DNA of 64,000 nucleotides from an uncultured Luteitalea sp. (GCA_934541105.1 CAKTDA010000004.1:310001-374000); one strand, 5' to 3'. Positions 1-10,548 are shown, numbered from the stretch's first letter. Numbers and translations: made by a program. The notes: generated from the letters alone by a model not told the origin.

Positions 1-843
1 CGCGATCACTACGAGCGCGCCGTGAAGGCGTCGCCAGACAGCGCGTTCCTCCATCGGGACCTGGCGTCGGTCGAGGCCCGGCTCGGCGAGGCGGACCGCG
101 CACGCGAGCACGTGGAGCGCGCGCTGGTGCTCGACCCGCAGGATGCCAGGGCGCACGCCCTGCGCGGCGAACTGCTCGAGGGGGCTGGCGAGGGCGAGGC
201 CGCGCTTGCGGCGTATCGCCGGGCCCTCGCGATCGATCCCGCCCTGCCCGATGTGGCGGGCCGCATCGCCGCCATCGAGACGGGCCTCGAGGAGGCGGCA
301 CTGCCCGCCGAGTTCAAGGCGATTGCCGCCAGTGCGCGCGTCACGCGGGGCGAGGCGGCGGCACTGCTCGCGCAGCGGCTGCCGGGCGTGCTCCAGGCCT
401 CCGCGCGTGGAACCGTGCTCATCACGGACAGCCGCCGGCACTGGGCGCAGCAGGCGATCCTGCTGACGGCGCGCGCCGGGGCCATGGAGGTGTATCCCAA
501 CCACACGTTCCAGCCGGCGACAGGGATGTCACGCGGCGACTTCGCGGCCGTGGTGGCACGGGTGCTCGCATTGATTGGCGCAGGGGGGCCGCAGGCGGCC
601 GCGCGGTGGAACGAGGCCCGGCTGTCATTTGCCGACGTCCGCCCGGGGCACGTCCTCTACGTGCCGATTTCGCGCGCCGTGGCGAGCGGCGTGATGCGTC
701 CGCTCGAGGGGCAGACGTTCGGGCTTGCGCGCCCGATGACGGGTGCAGACGCCGTCGACGCCGTCGAGCGGCTGTCGCGCCTCGCGGCGGAGGCCAGTGG
801 ATCGGCCGGGGCGCCCGCGCCGCGCGGCGGCGTCAAGCCGTGA
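1..843 (+). CDS. TPR and S-layer-homology-like protein, 3' part
   Basis: The reading frame is open from base 1, so the 5' end lies outside the window; 280 codons are visible. The first ~95 residues are tetratricopeptide repeats with the usual small/large alternation (for example ALVLDPQDARAHALRGELLE and AYRRALAIDPALPDV). The remaining ~180 residues contain three degenerate repeats that resemble S-layer homology (SLH) domains, with motifs such as MSRGDFAAVVARVLAL and FADVRPGHVLYVPISRAVASG. TPR plus SLH-like modules suggest a protein that binds partners at the cell envelope; the substrate is unknown. The gene ends 25 bases before the phosphatidyltransferase start and may share its transcript. 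The SLH assignment is by pattern and is less certain than the TPR part. Confidence 0.75.
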   Translation, partial: RDHYERAVKASPDSAFLHRDLASVEARLGEADRAREHVERALVLDPQDARAHALRGELLEGAGEGEAALAAYRRALAIDPALPDVAGRIAAIETGLEEAALPAEFKAIAASARVTRGEAAALLAQRLPGVLQASARGTVLITDSRRHWAQQAILLTARAGAMEVYPNHTFQPATGMSRGDFAAVVARVLALIGAGGPQAAARWNEARLSFADVRPGHVLYVPISRAVASGVMRPLEGQTFGLARPMTGADAVDAVERLSRLAAEASGSAGAPAPRGGVKP

Positions 844-868
844 AGGGGCAGCCGAGGCCCGGGCCGTC

Positions 869-1426
869 GTGCTGACGTTCGCCAACCAGCTCACGCTGCT
901 GCGGATGCTGCTGATCCCGGTGTTCGCGATCCTGATCGTCTACGGACACGTGGGAGCCGCGCTTGCCGTCTTCCTCGTCGCGGCAGCGACCGACATGCTC
1001 GACGGGTACGTCGCCCGCCGGTCGGGTCCCACCACGCTGGGTGCGTGGCTTGATCCCGCGGCCGACAAGCTGCTGGTGCTCACGATGTTCGTCGTGCTGA
1101 CGCTGCCGCTGCCGCACCTGGTCCACCGCATGCCGCTGTGGCTCACGGTGGTCATCGTCAGTCGGGATCTCGGCATCGTGCTGACGGTCGCGATCGTCAA
1201 CCTGGCGCTCGGGCCGCGCACGTTCTATCCGTCGGTGTGGGGCAAGCTCGCGACCGCGACGTTCGTGACCACGGGGCTCGTCACGTTGTTCTTCAACTGG
1301 CTGGCGGTACCCTCGGTGGTGCCGACGCTGTTCTTTGCCGCGTCGCTCGCCATCGCGGTCGTCAGTGCGCTGCACTACCTGCTGACCGCGCAGCGGCCGC
1401 GCACGACCCCCCGCCCGCAATCCTGA
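869..1426 (+). CDS. CDP-alcohol phosphatidyltransferase family membrane protein
   Basis: This 185-residue integral membrane enzyme shows the family signature DGxxAR-x8-GxxxDxxxD (DGYVAR near residue 44, GAWLDPAADK after it), where the aspartates bind metal and the CDP-alcohol. Members transfer a phosphatidyl group from CDP-diacylglycerol to an alcohol such as glycerol-3-phosphate or inositol. Several hydrophobic segments surround the motif. I chose the GTG at 869 because the protein then begins with the usual LTFANQLTLLRM helix; an upstream in-frame ATG would overlap the previous gene widely. The exact alcohol cannot be told from sequence. A second paralogue, closer to PgsA, lies at 54002-54565. 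Confidence 0.85.
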   Translation: MLTFANQLTLLRMLLIPVFAILIVYGHVGAALAVFLVAAATDMLDGYVARRSGPTTLGAWLDPAADKLLVLTMFVVLTLPLPHLVHRMPLWLTVVIVSRDLGIVLTVAIVNLALGPRTFYPSVWGKLATATFVTTGLVTLFFNWLAVPSVVPTLFFAASLAIAVVSALHYLLTAQRPRTTPRPQS

Positions 1427-1429
1427 CCG

Positions 1430-2365
1430 TCAGGCCAGCACTTTCGTCCTGAAGTACTCGATGGTCTTCGTCAGGCCGTCCTCGAGCGACACCTTCGGCT
1501 CCCAGCCGAGCAGCGTCTGCGCGCGCGTGATGTCGGGGCGACGCACCTTGGGGTCGTCCTCGGGCAGCGGTTCGTAGACGAGGCGGCTCTGCGATCCGGT
1601 CATGCGGATGATCGTCTCGGCGATCTGCCGGATGGTGAGCTCGTGCGGGTTGCCGATGTTGACTGGCTCGTTCACGTCCGACTCGAGCAGCCTGATGATG
1701 CCTTCCACGAGATCGGTGACGTAGCAGAAGCTGCGCGTCTGCGAGCCGTCGCCGAAGATGGTGACGTCCTCGTTGCGTAGCGCCTGGCTCATGAAGGCCG
1801 GCACGGCTCGCCCGTCGTGCACCCGCATGCGGGGGCCGTACGTGTTGAAGATGCGGACGATCTTCGTGTCGAGCCCGTGGTAGCGGTGGTAGGCCATGGT
1901 CATGGCCTCGGCGAAGCGCTTGGCTTCGTCGTACACGCCGCGCGGGCCGACGGGATTGACGTTGCCCCAGTACGTCTCCTTCTGGGGATGCTCGAGCGGG
2001 TCGCCGTAGACCTCGGAGGTCGACGCGATCACGAAGCGCGCCTTCTTCTCCTTGGCGAGGCCGAGCGCCTTGTGCGTGCCGAGCGCGCCGACCTTGAGCG
2101 TCGGGATCGGGAGTTCGAGGTAGTCGATGGGGCTCGCCGGGCTGGCCCAGTGCAGCACCGCGTCCACCGCGCCATCGATGTAGATGTAGTTGGTGACGTC
2201 GTGCTTGATGAAGGTGAAGTCGCGGTTGGCGAGGTGCGCGATGTTGGCGACGTCGCCGGTGAGCAGGTTGTCGACGCCGACGACCGTGTAGCCGCGGTCG
2301 AGCAGGGTCTCGGCAAGGTGGGAGCCGATGAAGCCGGCGGCTCCGGTGATTACGACGCGTGGCAT
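1430..2365 (-). CDS. UDP-glucuronate decarboxylase (UDP-xylose synthase)
   Basis: A 311-residue extended short-chain dehydrogenase. The NAD-binding glycine motif GAAGFIGSH is at residues 8-16, TSEVYGD at 116-122 supplies the catalytic Ser/Thr, and YDEAK at 145-149 is the Tyr-Lys pair. The conserved segments ASPASP and YGPRMRVHDGR are typical of UDP-glucuronate decarboxylases, which oxidise and decarboxylate UDP-GlcA to UDP-xylose in the cytosol. The substrate would be made by the UDP-glucose dehydrogenase encoded at 9253, so both steps from UDP-glucose are present in this locus. The gene is downstream of the polyprenyl sugar transferase, 10 bases away on the same strand, and is probably the last gene of the leftward polysaccharide operon. 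Confidence 0.9.
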   Translation of the reverse strand: MPRVVITGAAGFIGSHLAETLLDRGYTVVGVDNLLTGDVANIAHLANRDFTFIKHDVTNYIYIDGAVDAVLHWASPASPIDYLELPIPTLKVGALGTHKALGLAKEKKARFVIASTSEVYGDPLEHPQKETYWGNVNPVGPRGVYDEAKRFAEAMTMAYHRYHGLDTKIVRIFNTYGPRMRVHDGRAVPAFMSQALRNEDVTIFGDGSQTRSFCYVTDLVEGIIRLLESDVNEPVNIGNPHELTIRQIAETIIRMTGSQSRLVYEPLPEDDPKVRRPDITRAQTLLGWEPKVSLEDGLTKTIEYFRTKVLA

Positions 2366-2375
2366 GCAGGCGGCC

Positions 2376-3818
2376 TCAGTAGGCGTGCTTGTGGAAGAAC
2401 CCCTTGACCACGGTGAGCCACATGATCTTGAGGTCCAGCATGAGCGACCAGTTCTCGATGTAGTACAGGTCGAACTCGATGCGCTTCTCGATGGACGTGT
2501 TGCCGCGCCAGCCGTTGACCTGCGCCCAGCCGGTGAGCCCGGCGCGGACCTTGTGGCGGAGCATGTACTGCGGGATGCGCTGCTTGAACTGGTCCACGAA
2601 GAACGGGCGCTCGGGACGCGGGCCGACGAGCGACATGTCGCCGCGCAGCACGTTCCACAGTTGCGGCAGTTCGTCGAGGTTGCTGCGGCGCAGGAACTGG
2701 CCGATCGGCGTGCAGCGCGGGTCGTCCTCGATGGCCCACACGGGCCCGGAATCGCGCTCCGCGCCGTCGTACATCGAGCGGAACTTCCAGACGTAGAACG
2801 GCTTGCCGTCGAGGCCCATGCGCTCCTGGCGGAACAGCGCCTGGCCCGGCGACGTGAGGCGGATGACGAGCGTCAGGATGGCCATCGGGATGGCCAGCAC
2901 CAGCAGGCTCGCCGACGCGAGCACGACGTCCATCGTGCGCTTCAGGACGGCGTTCAGGCCGCGCAGCGGCACGTCGTGGATGTTGATGATCGGCAGCCCG
3001 TCGAGATCCTCGAGTCGCGCGCGCAGCGAGATGATCTGCAGCAGGTCGGGCACCACGCGGATGTCCACGATCTCGCGGTTGGCGTTCTCGACGAGCCCGA
3101 GCATCTTCACGTGCTCGTCGAGGGGCAGCGCGATGTAGAGGTGGTCGATCTTCTCGCGCTGGAGGATCTCCGGCGTCTCCTCGAGCGTGCCGAGCAGGGG
3201 CAGGCCGCGGTAGCCGAGGTGGCCGCCGCCCTCGGCCTTGTCGTCCACGAACCCGACGATCTTCAGGCCGAGTTCGCGGTGCTCGAGGATGCGGTCCACG
3301 ACGAGGCGTCCGAGATCCCCGGCGCCGGCGACGAGCACCCGCTTGAGGCCGATGCCCGCGCGCCAGCGGCGCTCCATCCAGTCGCGCACGGCGACGCGGG
3401 TCGCGAACGTCAGGGCGACGTTGAGGAAGAGGAACAGGCCCCAGACGAGCTGGCTGACCTCGAACGCGCCGCGGTCCTTGAGTTCGTCGGGGACGTAGTA
3501 GGTCTGGACGTAGAGCGTGGTGACAACGCCGAGGACCACCGCGAGCACGCTGCCGACGAGCACGGCAAAGAAGTCGTCGATGCGGGAGCGGCCGCGGCGC
3601 AGGCGGTAGATGCCGTGCAGGTGGAAGGCGACCGGCACGAGGACGCCGACGAGCGGGGCCAGCCAGAGGTACTGCTCGAAGGGCGGATAGCCCTTCGTGA
3701 CGGCAATGAGCCCGGAGTGGAAGCGGATCCCGTACGCCAGCAGGAACGCGACGATGCCGGCCGCGGCATCGCTGGCCACGTGCATCGCCACGAACAGGCG
3801 GGTGTACCGCCTTACCAT
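2376..3818 (-). CDS. Polyprenyl-phosphate sugar-1-phosphate transferase (WbaP/WcaJ-type priming enzyme)
   Basis: This 480-residue protein has the full three-part layout of exopolysaccharide priming transferases: about four N-terminal membrane segments, a central nucleotide-binding-like domain (VLVAGAGDLGRLVV), and a C-terminal catalytic domain. The catalytic domain is marked by RQERMGLDGKPFYVWKFRSM, LRRSNLDELPQLWNVL and SLVGPRPERP. Such enzymes move a hexose-1-phosphate from a UDP-sugar to undecaprenyl phosphate in the inner membrane, the first step of repeat-unit assembly. I chose the ATG at 3818, which overlaps the stop of the upstream glycosyltransferase by 7 bases. The frame is open further upstream, but that stretch lies inside the neighbouring gene. 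Confidence 0.92.
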   Translation of the reverse strand: MVRRYTRLFVAMHVASDAAAGIVAFLLAYGIRFHSGLIAVTKGYPPFEQYLWLAPLVGVLVPVAFHLHGIYRLRRGRSRIDDFFAVLVGSVLAVVLGVVTTLYVQTYYVPDELKDRGAFEVSQLVWGLFLFLNVALTFATRVAVRDWMERRWRAGIGLKRVLVAGAGDLGRLVVDRILEHRELGLKIVGFVDDKAEGGGHLGYRGLPLLGTLEETPEILQREKIDHLYIALPLDEHVKMLGLVENANREIVDIRVVPDLLQIISLRARLEDLDGLPIINIHDVPLRGLNAVLKRTMDVVLASASLLVLAIPMAILTLVIRLTSPGQALFRQERMGLDGKPFYVWKFRSMYDGAERDSGPVWAIEDDPRCTPIGQFLRRSNLDELPQLWNVLRGDMSLVGPRPERPFFVDQFKQRIPQYMLRHKVRAGLTGWAQVNGWRGNTSIEKRIEFDLYYIENWSLMLDLKIMWLTVVKGFFHKHAY

Positions 3819-4930
3819 CGCACCGCCTCGGGGGCGGCTTCGAGCAGGTCCTGCACGGCCTCGGTCATCTTTGCCACGAATCGTTCCGCCGAGAATCGCT
3901 CGGCCTGTTGTCGGCACGCTGCCACCGACCACTGCGTCGCCAGTGTGCGCCTGATGCCGTCGGCCATGGCCTCCGGGCCCTCGCCGGTGAGCACGCCCGT
4001 CTGGCCGTCGATGACCGTCTCGGTTGCGCCGCCGCGTCCCAGCGCCACGACCGGCGTGCCGCAGGCCTGCGCTTCGACCGGCACGATCCCGAAGTCCTCT
4101 TCGCCCGGCATCAGCAGCATCGACGCCGACCGGTAGTGCTCGCGCACCGTCTCGTCCGAGACCGCACCGGCAAACTCTACCTCGCGTCCGGCCATGGCGC
4201 GCAACGCCGCCTCTTCAGGGCCCTGCCCGACGATCGTCAGGGGCAGCCCGGCCAGCTGGCAGGCCCGGACGGCGATGTCCACACGCTTGTAGGGCACGAG
4301 CGCCGAGACGACGAGAGCCCGCTCGCGGCGCGGCTCCACTCCCGGTGTGTAGTATCCGGTATCGACCGGCGGGTGGATCACGGCCGACCGTCGATTATAG
4401 TGCGCGGCGATTCTGCGCGCAACGTGTTGAGAATTGGCGACATAGCGGTCCGGGCGGTCGCTCGTGCGCCGGTCCCAGTGCGCAAAGGCCGCCATCGTCG
4501 GCCGCATGAGGGCCGAGCCTGCGGCCCCGATCCGCCGGGGGCCGAAATAGGCGTCGAACTGGTCGTACGCGTACCGCACCGGCGTGTGGCAGTAGCAGAG
4601 GTGTCGCGAGCCCCGCGGCTTCCGGACCGACTTGGCCACGCAGTGGCTGCTCGAGATGACGAGGTCCACCGGGTCCAGCCGGAGCGTGGCGAGGGCGGCC
4701 GGATACGTGGGCAGCAGGTGGCGGTACCAGCGCTCGACGTCGGGCACGTGCTGGAGCAGGGACGTCCGGATCGGATGGCGCTCGATGGTTGCGCTGGCTC
4801 GGCCGGGGACGTGCAGCAGCGTGTAGACGACCGCATCGGGGAACATCCGGCAGAGCGCCTCCAGCACGCGCTCGCCGCCCCGCATCCCCGTCAGCCAGTC
4901 GTGGACGAGCGCGACCCGCGGGCCGCTCAT
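3812..4930 (-). CDS. GT4-family glycosyltransferase
   Basis: A 372-residue GT-B fold retaining glycosyltransferase. It has the N-terminal VALVHDWLTGMRGGERVLE typical of WbaZ/RfaB-like enzymes and the donor-binding EDFGIVPVEAQACGTPVVAL segment (E-x7-E motif) in the C-terminal half. It probably adds one sugar to the lipid-linked repeat unit at the cytoplasmic face of the membrane. The N-terminal similarity hints at a mannosyltransferase, but donor and acceptor cannot be fixed. The start at 4930 forms an ATGA overlap with the stop of the gene upstream, so the two are translationally coupled. Confidence 0.88.
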   Translation of the reverse strand: MSGPRVALVHDWLTGMRGGERVLEALCRMFPDAVVYTLLHVPGRASATIERHPIRTSLLQHVPDVERWYRHLLPTYPAALATLRLDPVDLVISSSHCVAKSVRKPRGSRHLCYCHTPVRYAYDQFDAYFGPRRIGAAGSALMRPTMAAFAHWDRRTSDRPDRYVANSQHVARRIAAHYNRRSAVIHPPVDTGYYTPGVEPRRERALVVSALVPYKRVDIAVRACQLAGLPLTIVGQGPEEAALRAMAGREVEFAGAVSDETVREHYRSASMLLMPGEEDFGIVPVEAQACGTPVVALGRGGATETVIDGQTGVLTGEGPEAMADGIRRTLATQWSVAACRQQAERFSAERFVAKMTEAVQDLLEAAPEAVRW

Positions 4931-6042
4931 GCGCCCGCCGCCGTCTCGCGGTAGATGCGCAGGATCGTCTCGGCGGTCCGCGTCCACGAGTAGTGGCTGG
5001 CGCGCACGAGGCCCCGTTCCCGCATCTGCGCGCGGAGGGCGGGATCGAGCAGCGCCCGCCGCAGTCCGTGGGCGATGGCCGTCGCGTCCTGCGGGTCGAC
5101 GAGAATCGCCGCGTCGCCGACGACCTCGGGCAGCGACGACACGTTCGACGTCACGACCGGCGTGCCGCTGGCCATGGCTTCGAGCGGGGGCAGGCCGAAC
5201 CCCTCGTAGAGCGACGGGAACGCGAACACCGTGGCCAGGCGGTAGAGCGCCGCGAGCGTCTCGCCGCCGACGAACCCGAGGAAGCGCACGTGCTTGTGCA
5301 GCTTGCCTTCGTGCACCGCACGCCGCAGCGTCGGGTACTTGCTGATCTCGTCGCCGATGATGAGCAGCTTCGTGTTCGCGAGCGGTCCGGTCCGCACGAG
5401 GGCGAAGGCCTCGATCAGCCGCTCGACGTTCTTGTGCGGCCTGATGTTGCCTACGTACAGCACGAACGGATCGTGCAGCTGGAACCGCTCCTGCACCCGG
5501 TGGATCTCCTCAGGCGGCGGCATGTGGTTGAAGCGGTCGTCGATGGCGTTGTAGGCCACCGTGATCTTGTCGGGCGGGATGCGGAAGAAGCGGAGGATGT
5601 CGCGCTTGGATGCCTCCGACACGGTCAGCACGTGGGCCGACCGGTGCGTGGCAATCCACATGAAGGTACGCGCGTACGCCAGGGCCAGGCGGTTTGGCAG
5701 GTACTGCGGGAACATCAGGTGGATGCAGTCGTGGATGGTCACGACCGAGGGGCACGACAGCACCGGCGGCAGCACGTAGTGCGGCGCGTGGAAGACGTCC
5801 ACCTTCTCGCGCCTGACGATGGCGGGGATGCCGAACTGCTCGCCGATCGAGTAGTTGCCTGCGGTGCTCGTCACGCCCCGGACGTTCTGCCCGAGCGTGC
5901 GCGTGAAGTCCTGATCCTCAGGCCGGCCGATGAGGACGTACTCGGTCTCGGTGTCGAGTCGGGCCAGGTGCGTGACGATGTTGCGGACGTACGTGCCGAT
6001 GCCGTAATCGCGCAGTTTCCGGATGTCGATCGCCACACGCAT
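4927..6042 (-). CDS. GT4-family glycosyltransferase
   Basis: A 371-residue GT-B glycosyltransferase. The N-terminal region IDIRKLRDYGIGTYVRNIV is the acceptor-side glycine-rich loop common in mannosyl- and rhamnosyltransferases, VLYVGNIRPHKNVERLIEAF opens the donor domain, and EGFGLPPLEAMASGTPVVTS is the E-x7-E motif. It is part of the leftward polysaccharide operon. A 28-base gap separates it from the GT2 gene upstream, and it overlaps the next gene by four bases (ATGA). The sugar specificity is not visible. Confidence 0.9.
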   Translation of the reverse strand: MRVAIDIRKLRDYGIGTYVRNIVTHLARLDTETEYVLIGRPEDQDFTRTLGQNVRGVTSTAGNYSIGEQFGIPAIVRREKVDVFHAPHYVLPPVLSCPSVVTIHDCIHLMFPQYLPNRLALAYARTFMWIATHRSAHVLTVSEASKRDILRFFRIPPDKITVAYNAIDDRFNHMPPPEEIHRVQERFQLHDPFVLYVGNIRPHKNVERLIEAFALVRTGPLANTKLLIIGDEISKYPTLRRAVHEGKLHKHVRFLGFVGGETLAALYRLATVFAFPSLYEGFGLPPLEAMASGTPVVTSNVSSLPEVVGDAAILVDPQDATAIAHGLRRALLDPALRAQMRERGLVRASHYSWTRTAETILRIYRETAAGA

Positions 6043-6070
6043 TCGTCGGCGAGTCTAACATCCGGCTTCC

Positions 6071-6898
6071 TCACCGCTTGCGGCCCGTCAGCTCCCGTGC
6101 CGCGAGGTACCACCGCAGCGCGCGCGCCCATCGCGGATGGTGCTTGCGGTAGAACGCCAGCTGGCTGTCGCGGTAGCGGCGTGCAGTGGTCTCGGGCGCC
6201 GACGCGCGCGACCGGCCCCTCAGGTGCGTGACCCGGACGTCGGGGGTGTACAGGATCAGGTGGCCGGCCGCCCGCAGGGCCGCACAGAAGTCCACGTCCT
6301 CGCAGTACATGAAGTACCGCTCGTCGAGCAGGCCGACCGCCTCGGCCGCGTCCCGCCGGACGAGCAGGCATGCCCCGCTCACCCAGTCCACGTACTGCCG
6401 CCGGCGCATGGCCGCCTCGATACGTGCCTGCATCGGTGCCGGCCCGCCGGCAAGGAGTCTGGCCTTCACCTTCTGCCGGGGCTCGTTGAGCGGCGAGATC
6501 ATCCGGCCGTACGAGAGTTCCTGGCGTCCCTCGGCGTCCACGAGCCGGGGGCCGGCGGCAGCCGCCCGGTTGTCGCCGTCGAGCGCCGCGCACAGCGCCT
6601 CGAGCTGTCCATCCTCGACGAGCGTGTCGCTGTTGAGCAGCAGCACGAACGCGCCCGTCGTGGCGCGGATCCCGACGTTGTTGGCCGCGGCAAACCCCAT
6701 GTTCCCGGGCAGCCGCAGGAGTTGCACGCCGGGCCACCGCGCGGCAATGGCGTCGGCCGTGCCGTCGGTGGACGCGTTGTCCACGACCACGAGATCCCAG
6801 TCGCGCCGCGGCGGATACGCGTGCACCGATGCCAGGCACGCCAGCGCATCGTCGCGTGCATTGAACGTGACGACGACGATCGAGACCGGGGTGCTCAT
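6071..6898 (-). CDS. GT2-family glycosyltransferase (rhamnosyltransferase-like)
   Basis: A 275-residue inverting GT-A glycosyltransferase. The N-terminal SIVVVTFNARDDALACLASV, the VVDNASTDGTA loop and the LLLNSDTLVEDG segment (the DxD-like metal/nucleotide site) define family 2. The conserved GACLLVRRDA and YFMYCEDVDFCAALRAAGH are typical of the rhamnosyltransferase-like WbbL subgroup. The ATG at 6898 overlaps the stop of the upstream glycosyltransferase (ATGA). It is the only family-2 enzyme in the row of five glycosyltransferases and presumably makes a linkage of opposite stereochemistry to its GT4 neighbours. Confidence 0.9.
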   Translation of the reverse strand: MSTPVSIVVVTFNARDDALACLASVHAYPPRRDWDLVVVDNASTDGTADAIAARWPGVQLLRLPGNMGFAAANNVGIRATTGAFVLLLNSDTLVEDGQLEALCAALDGDNRAAAAGPRLVDAEGRQELSYGRMISPLNEPRQKVKARLLAGGPAPMQARIEAAMRRRQYVDWVSGACLLVRRDAAEAVGLLDERYFMYCEDVDFCAALRAAGHLILYTPDVRVTHLRGRSRASAPETTARRYRDSQLAFYRKHHPRWARALRWYLAARELTGRKR

Positions 6899-8019
6899 CG
6901 AGCCGCTCCCGCGGCAGCCTGAATCGCGTCCCATGTCGCGCGGGCCGTGTCGGCCCACCGGTAACGCGCCACGGCCGCGTCCCCGGCCGCAATCTGTGCG
7001 GCACGTCGCGCCGGGTCGCGCAGGAGCGCGGTGATGGCCGCGCCGACGGCAGCGGCATCGCCGCGAGCGACGTACGCCGCGCCGTTCCCGTAGACCTCGC
7101 GCGCCACCTGCGTCTCGAGCACGATCGTCGGCAGGCCATGCCGCATCGCCTCTAGCGGCGTGAGCCCGAACCCTTCGTACTCGGACAGGAACGCGAAGAG
7201 GCCGGCGCCGGCGTACGCCGCATCGAGTGCCTCGTCGGTGACGTAGTCGTGCAGTTCGAGGGCGTCCCCGATGCCGAGGTCGCGTGCGAGCGCGGCGAAG
7301 TCCTGGCGCGCGGCCGTCCGGTTCTCGCCGATGACCACGAGGCGCAGGTCAGGAATCGCCGGACGGGCACGGGCCACGCCGTCCATGAGCAGTGGCAGGT
7401 GCCGGCGCTCGAAGATCGATCCCACGTAAAGGACGGTGGGTGGGGGCGTCACTGCCGGTGCGGGACGCACCTGCCCGTGCGGCGCGTCGTGGTAGTCCAC
7501 CGACAGCGGGATGACCCGGATCCGGTCGGGCGCCACGCCGAAGTGCGCCTGGATCTCGCCGGCCGAGAACGCCGACATCGTGATCACGGTATGTGCGCGG
7601 TGTGCCGACCAACGCGCGAAGCGGCGCATGCGCAACCCGTGTCGCCAGGGGAACCACTCGGGATGCGCGGCAAACGAGACGTCGTGCATGACGACGACAC
7701 TCGGCGGCTCGAGCCGGAGCGGCGCGGTGTAGGCCGGCGCGAAGAACACGTCCAGGCGCGCCCGGAGCGCGGCAGTCGCGAGATGGTGCTGCTCCCAGAG
7801 CGTGCCGCCGCCGGGCACGTGCTGCCACACGAGCGTCGCGCCGCCGCGGTCGCGTGGCCGCCAGCGGCCCTCGAGCCCGGGGTCGGGCGTGAACAGCACG
7901 AGGTCGGCGTGCGCGCAGGCAGGGTCCGCCTCCCAGTGCACGAGCAGTTCGCGCAGGTAGCGGCCGACGCCGGTGGGGCGGCCACCGAGTTCGCGGACGT
8001 CGATGCCGATGCGGATCAT
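6895..8019 (-). CDS. GT4-family glycosyltransferase
   Basis: A 374-residue GT-B glycosyltransferase beginning MIRIGIDVRELGGRPTGVGR, where the glycine-rich loop contacts the acceptor. The central VLYVGSIFERRHLPLLMDGV and the C-terminal EGFGLTPLEAMRHGLPTIVL (E-x7-E) are the donor-site hallmarks. I chose the start at 8019 because it gives this canonical N-terminus and an ATGA overlap with the upstream gene. Its role is presumably sequential sugar addition in repeat-unit assembly; the sugar is not identifiable. Confidence 0.9.
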   Translation of the reverse strand: MIRIGIDVRELGGRPTGVGRYLRELLVHWEADPACAHADLVLFTPDPGLEGRWRPRDRGGATLVWQHVPGGGTLWEQHHLATAALRARLDVFFAPAYTAPLRLEPPSVVVMHDVSFAAHPEWFPWRHGLRMRRFARWSAHRAHTVITMSAFSAGEIQAHFGVAPDRIRVIPLSVDYHDAPHGQVRPAPAVTPPPTVLYVGSIFERRHLPLLMDGVARARPAIPDLRLVVIGENRTAARQDFAALARDLGIGDALELHDYVTDEALDAAYAGAGLFAFLSEYEGFGLTPLEAMRHGLPTIVLETQVAREVYGNGAAYVARGDAAAVGAAITALLRDPARRAAQIAAGDAAVARYRWADTARATWDAIQAAAGAAR

Positions 8020-9116
8020 CGGCGTCCCCGCCGTGCGTCCGCCTCGTGGTAGGCGTCCCACAACAGGCGCGCGGACGTCGTCCACGAGAACAGCCTGGCG
8101 CGGGCAGGGCCGCGCTCGGCCAGGTCCGCGAGCCGGGCCGGATCGGAGAGGAGCGTGCCGATCACGTCAGCCATGGCTTGCGGATCGGTGGGGTCGAGGT
8201 ACGCGGCGGCCTCGCCGCACACCTCGGGCAGCGCACCGCGCCGCGAGACGGCCACGGGCACGCCGGCGGCCATCGCCTCCACCGCGGGAATGCCGAAGCC
8301 TTCGTCCCACGAGGGCAGCACGAAGATCCGCGACTGCTCGTAGAACGCACGCCGGTCCTCCTCCCTCACGTAGCCGACGTGGCGCACGAGGCCGGCAAGC
8401 GGCGGCTGCTCGAGGCGCGCCAGCAGGGGCGCCGCCGAGGGCGGGGCCCCGCCCGCGAGCAGGAGCGGCACGCGCACGCCCGACGCGATCAGCCGCTCCC
8501 AGGCATCGAGAAGGCCGCCGATGTTCTTGCGCGGCTCGAGCGTGCCGACGCAAATGGCCGGCCCGTCGGGCGGTGCCGCGGCGCGGGGTGTCCAGCATGG
8601 CGCGCCGTTGTGGCAGGTGACGATGCGCGCGGGATCGACGTCGAGGCGATCGGCGACCTGGCGGGCGACCGTGTGCGACACCGTCACCACGAGATCGGCC
8701 TGGCGTGCGTGCGCGCCGACGCGGGCCGGGTAGTCGCGCCGGATCTCGCCGGCCGTGGCGTCGGGATGATCGAGGAAGAAGAGGTCGTGGATGGTCACGA
8801 CGCGCACGGCGCGCCGTGACGGCAGGAGCAGCGGCGTCGGGGAGTGCACGACGTCGGCCTCACCCGCGAGCCACTCGACGGGCGGCCACCCGAGACGGTG
8901 CCAGCTCCAGTTGAGGATGGCGACGGGCACGCGGGCGTCGCGGGTCGCGATGCCGGGCCCCGGGGTGCGGAGGCGGTCCTTCCAGCTGCTCGAGAAGACC
9001 GACACACGGTTGCCCGCGGGTGCCGTGTCGGCAAGGGCCAGGGCGGTGCGGTGGACGTACTCGCCGACGCCGGTCCGGGCACGCAGCGCAGGGCGATAGT
9101 CGAGCAGCACGTTCAC
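8016..9116 (-). CDS. GT4-family glycosyltransferase, first gene of the leftward polysaccharide operon
   Basis: A 366-residue GT-B glycosyltransferase with VNVLLDYRPALRARTGVGEY at the N-terminus, AICVGTLEPRKNIGGLLDAW, and EGFGIPAVEAMAAGVPVAVS as the E-x7-E donor motif. I prefer the GTG at 9116 over an ATG at 9188: the shorter form begins exactly at the conserved first beta strand, and the longer one would add a basic tail unlike the family. A -10-like TAGCAT (9125-9130 on this strand) lies 8 bases before that GTG with no Shine-Dalgarno, which would make the mRNA nearly leaderless. The gene is divergent from the UDP-glucose dehydrogenase gene. Confidence 0.87.
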   Translation of the reverse strand: MNVLLDYRPALRARTGVGEYVHRTALALADTAPAGNRVSVFSSSWKDRLRTPGPGIATRDARVPVAILNWSWHRLGWPPVEWLAGEADVVHSPTPLLLPSRRAVRVVTIHDLFFLDHPDATAGEIRRDYPARVGAHARQADLVVTVSHTVARQVADRLDVDPARIVTCHNGAPCWTPRAAAPPDGPAICVGTLEPRKNIGGLLDAWERLIASGVRVPLLLAGGAPPSAAPLLARLEQPPLAGLVRHVGYVREEDRRAFYEQSRIFVLPSWDEGFGIPAVEAMAAGVPVAVSRRGALPEVCGEAAAYLDPTDPQAMADVIGTLLSDPARLADLAERGPARARLFSWTTSARLLWDAYHEADARRGRR

Positions 9117-9252
9117 GGGAACGTATGCTAGCGTAAGGCGTTCGGCCCTCCGGCGCGCCCGCGCGCAGGGGAGCGGCCGGTACGGCATGCCCCGGCCCGG
9201 ACGGCCGCAGGCGCACGGCGACGGGCCCGACCCGTTCGCGGGAGGAAATCGC

Positions 9253-10548
<1,296 letters not shown>

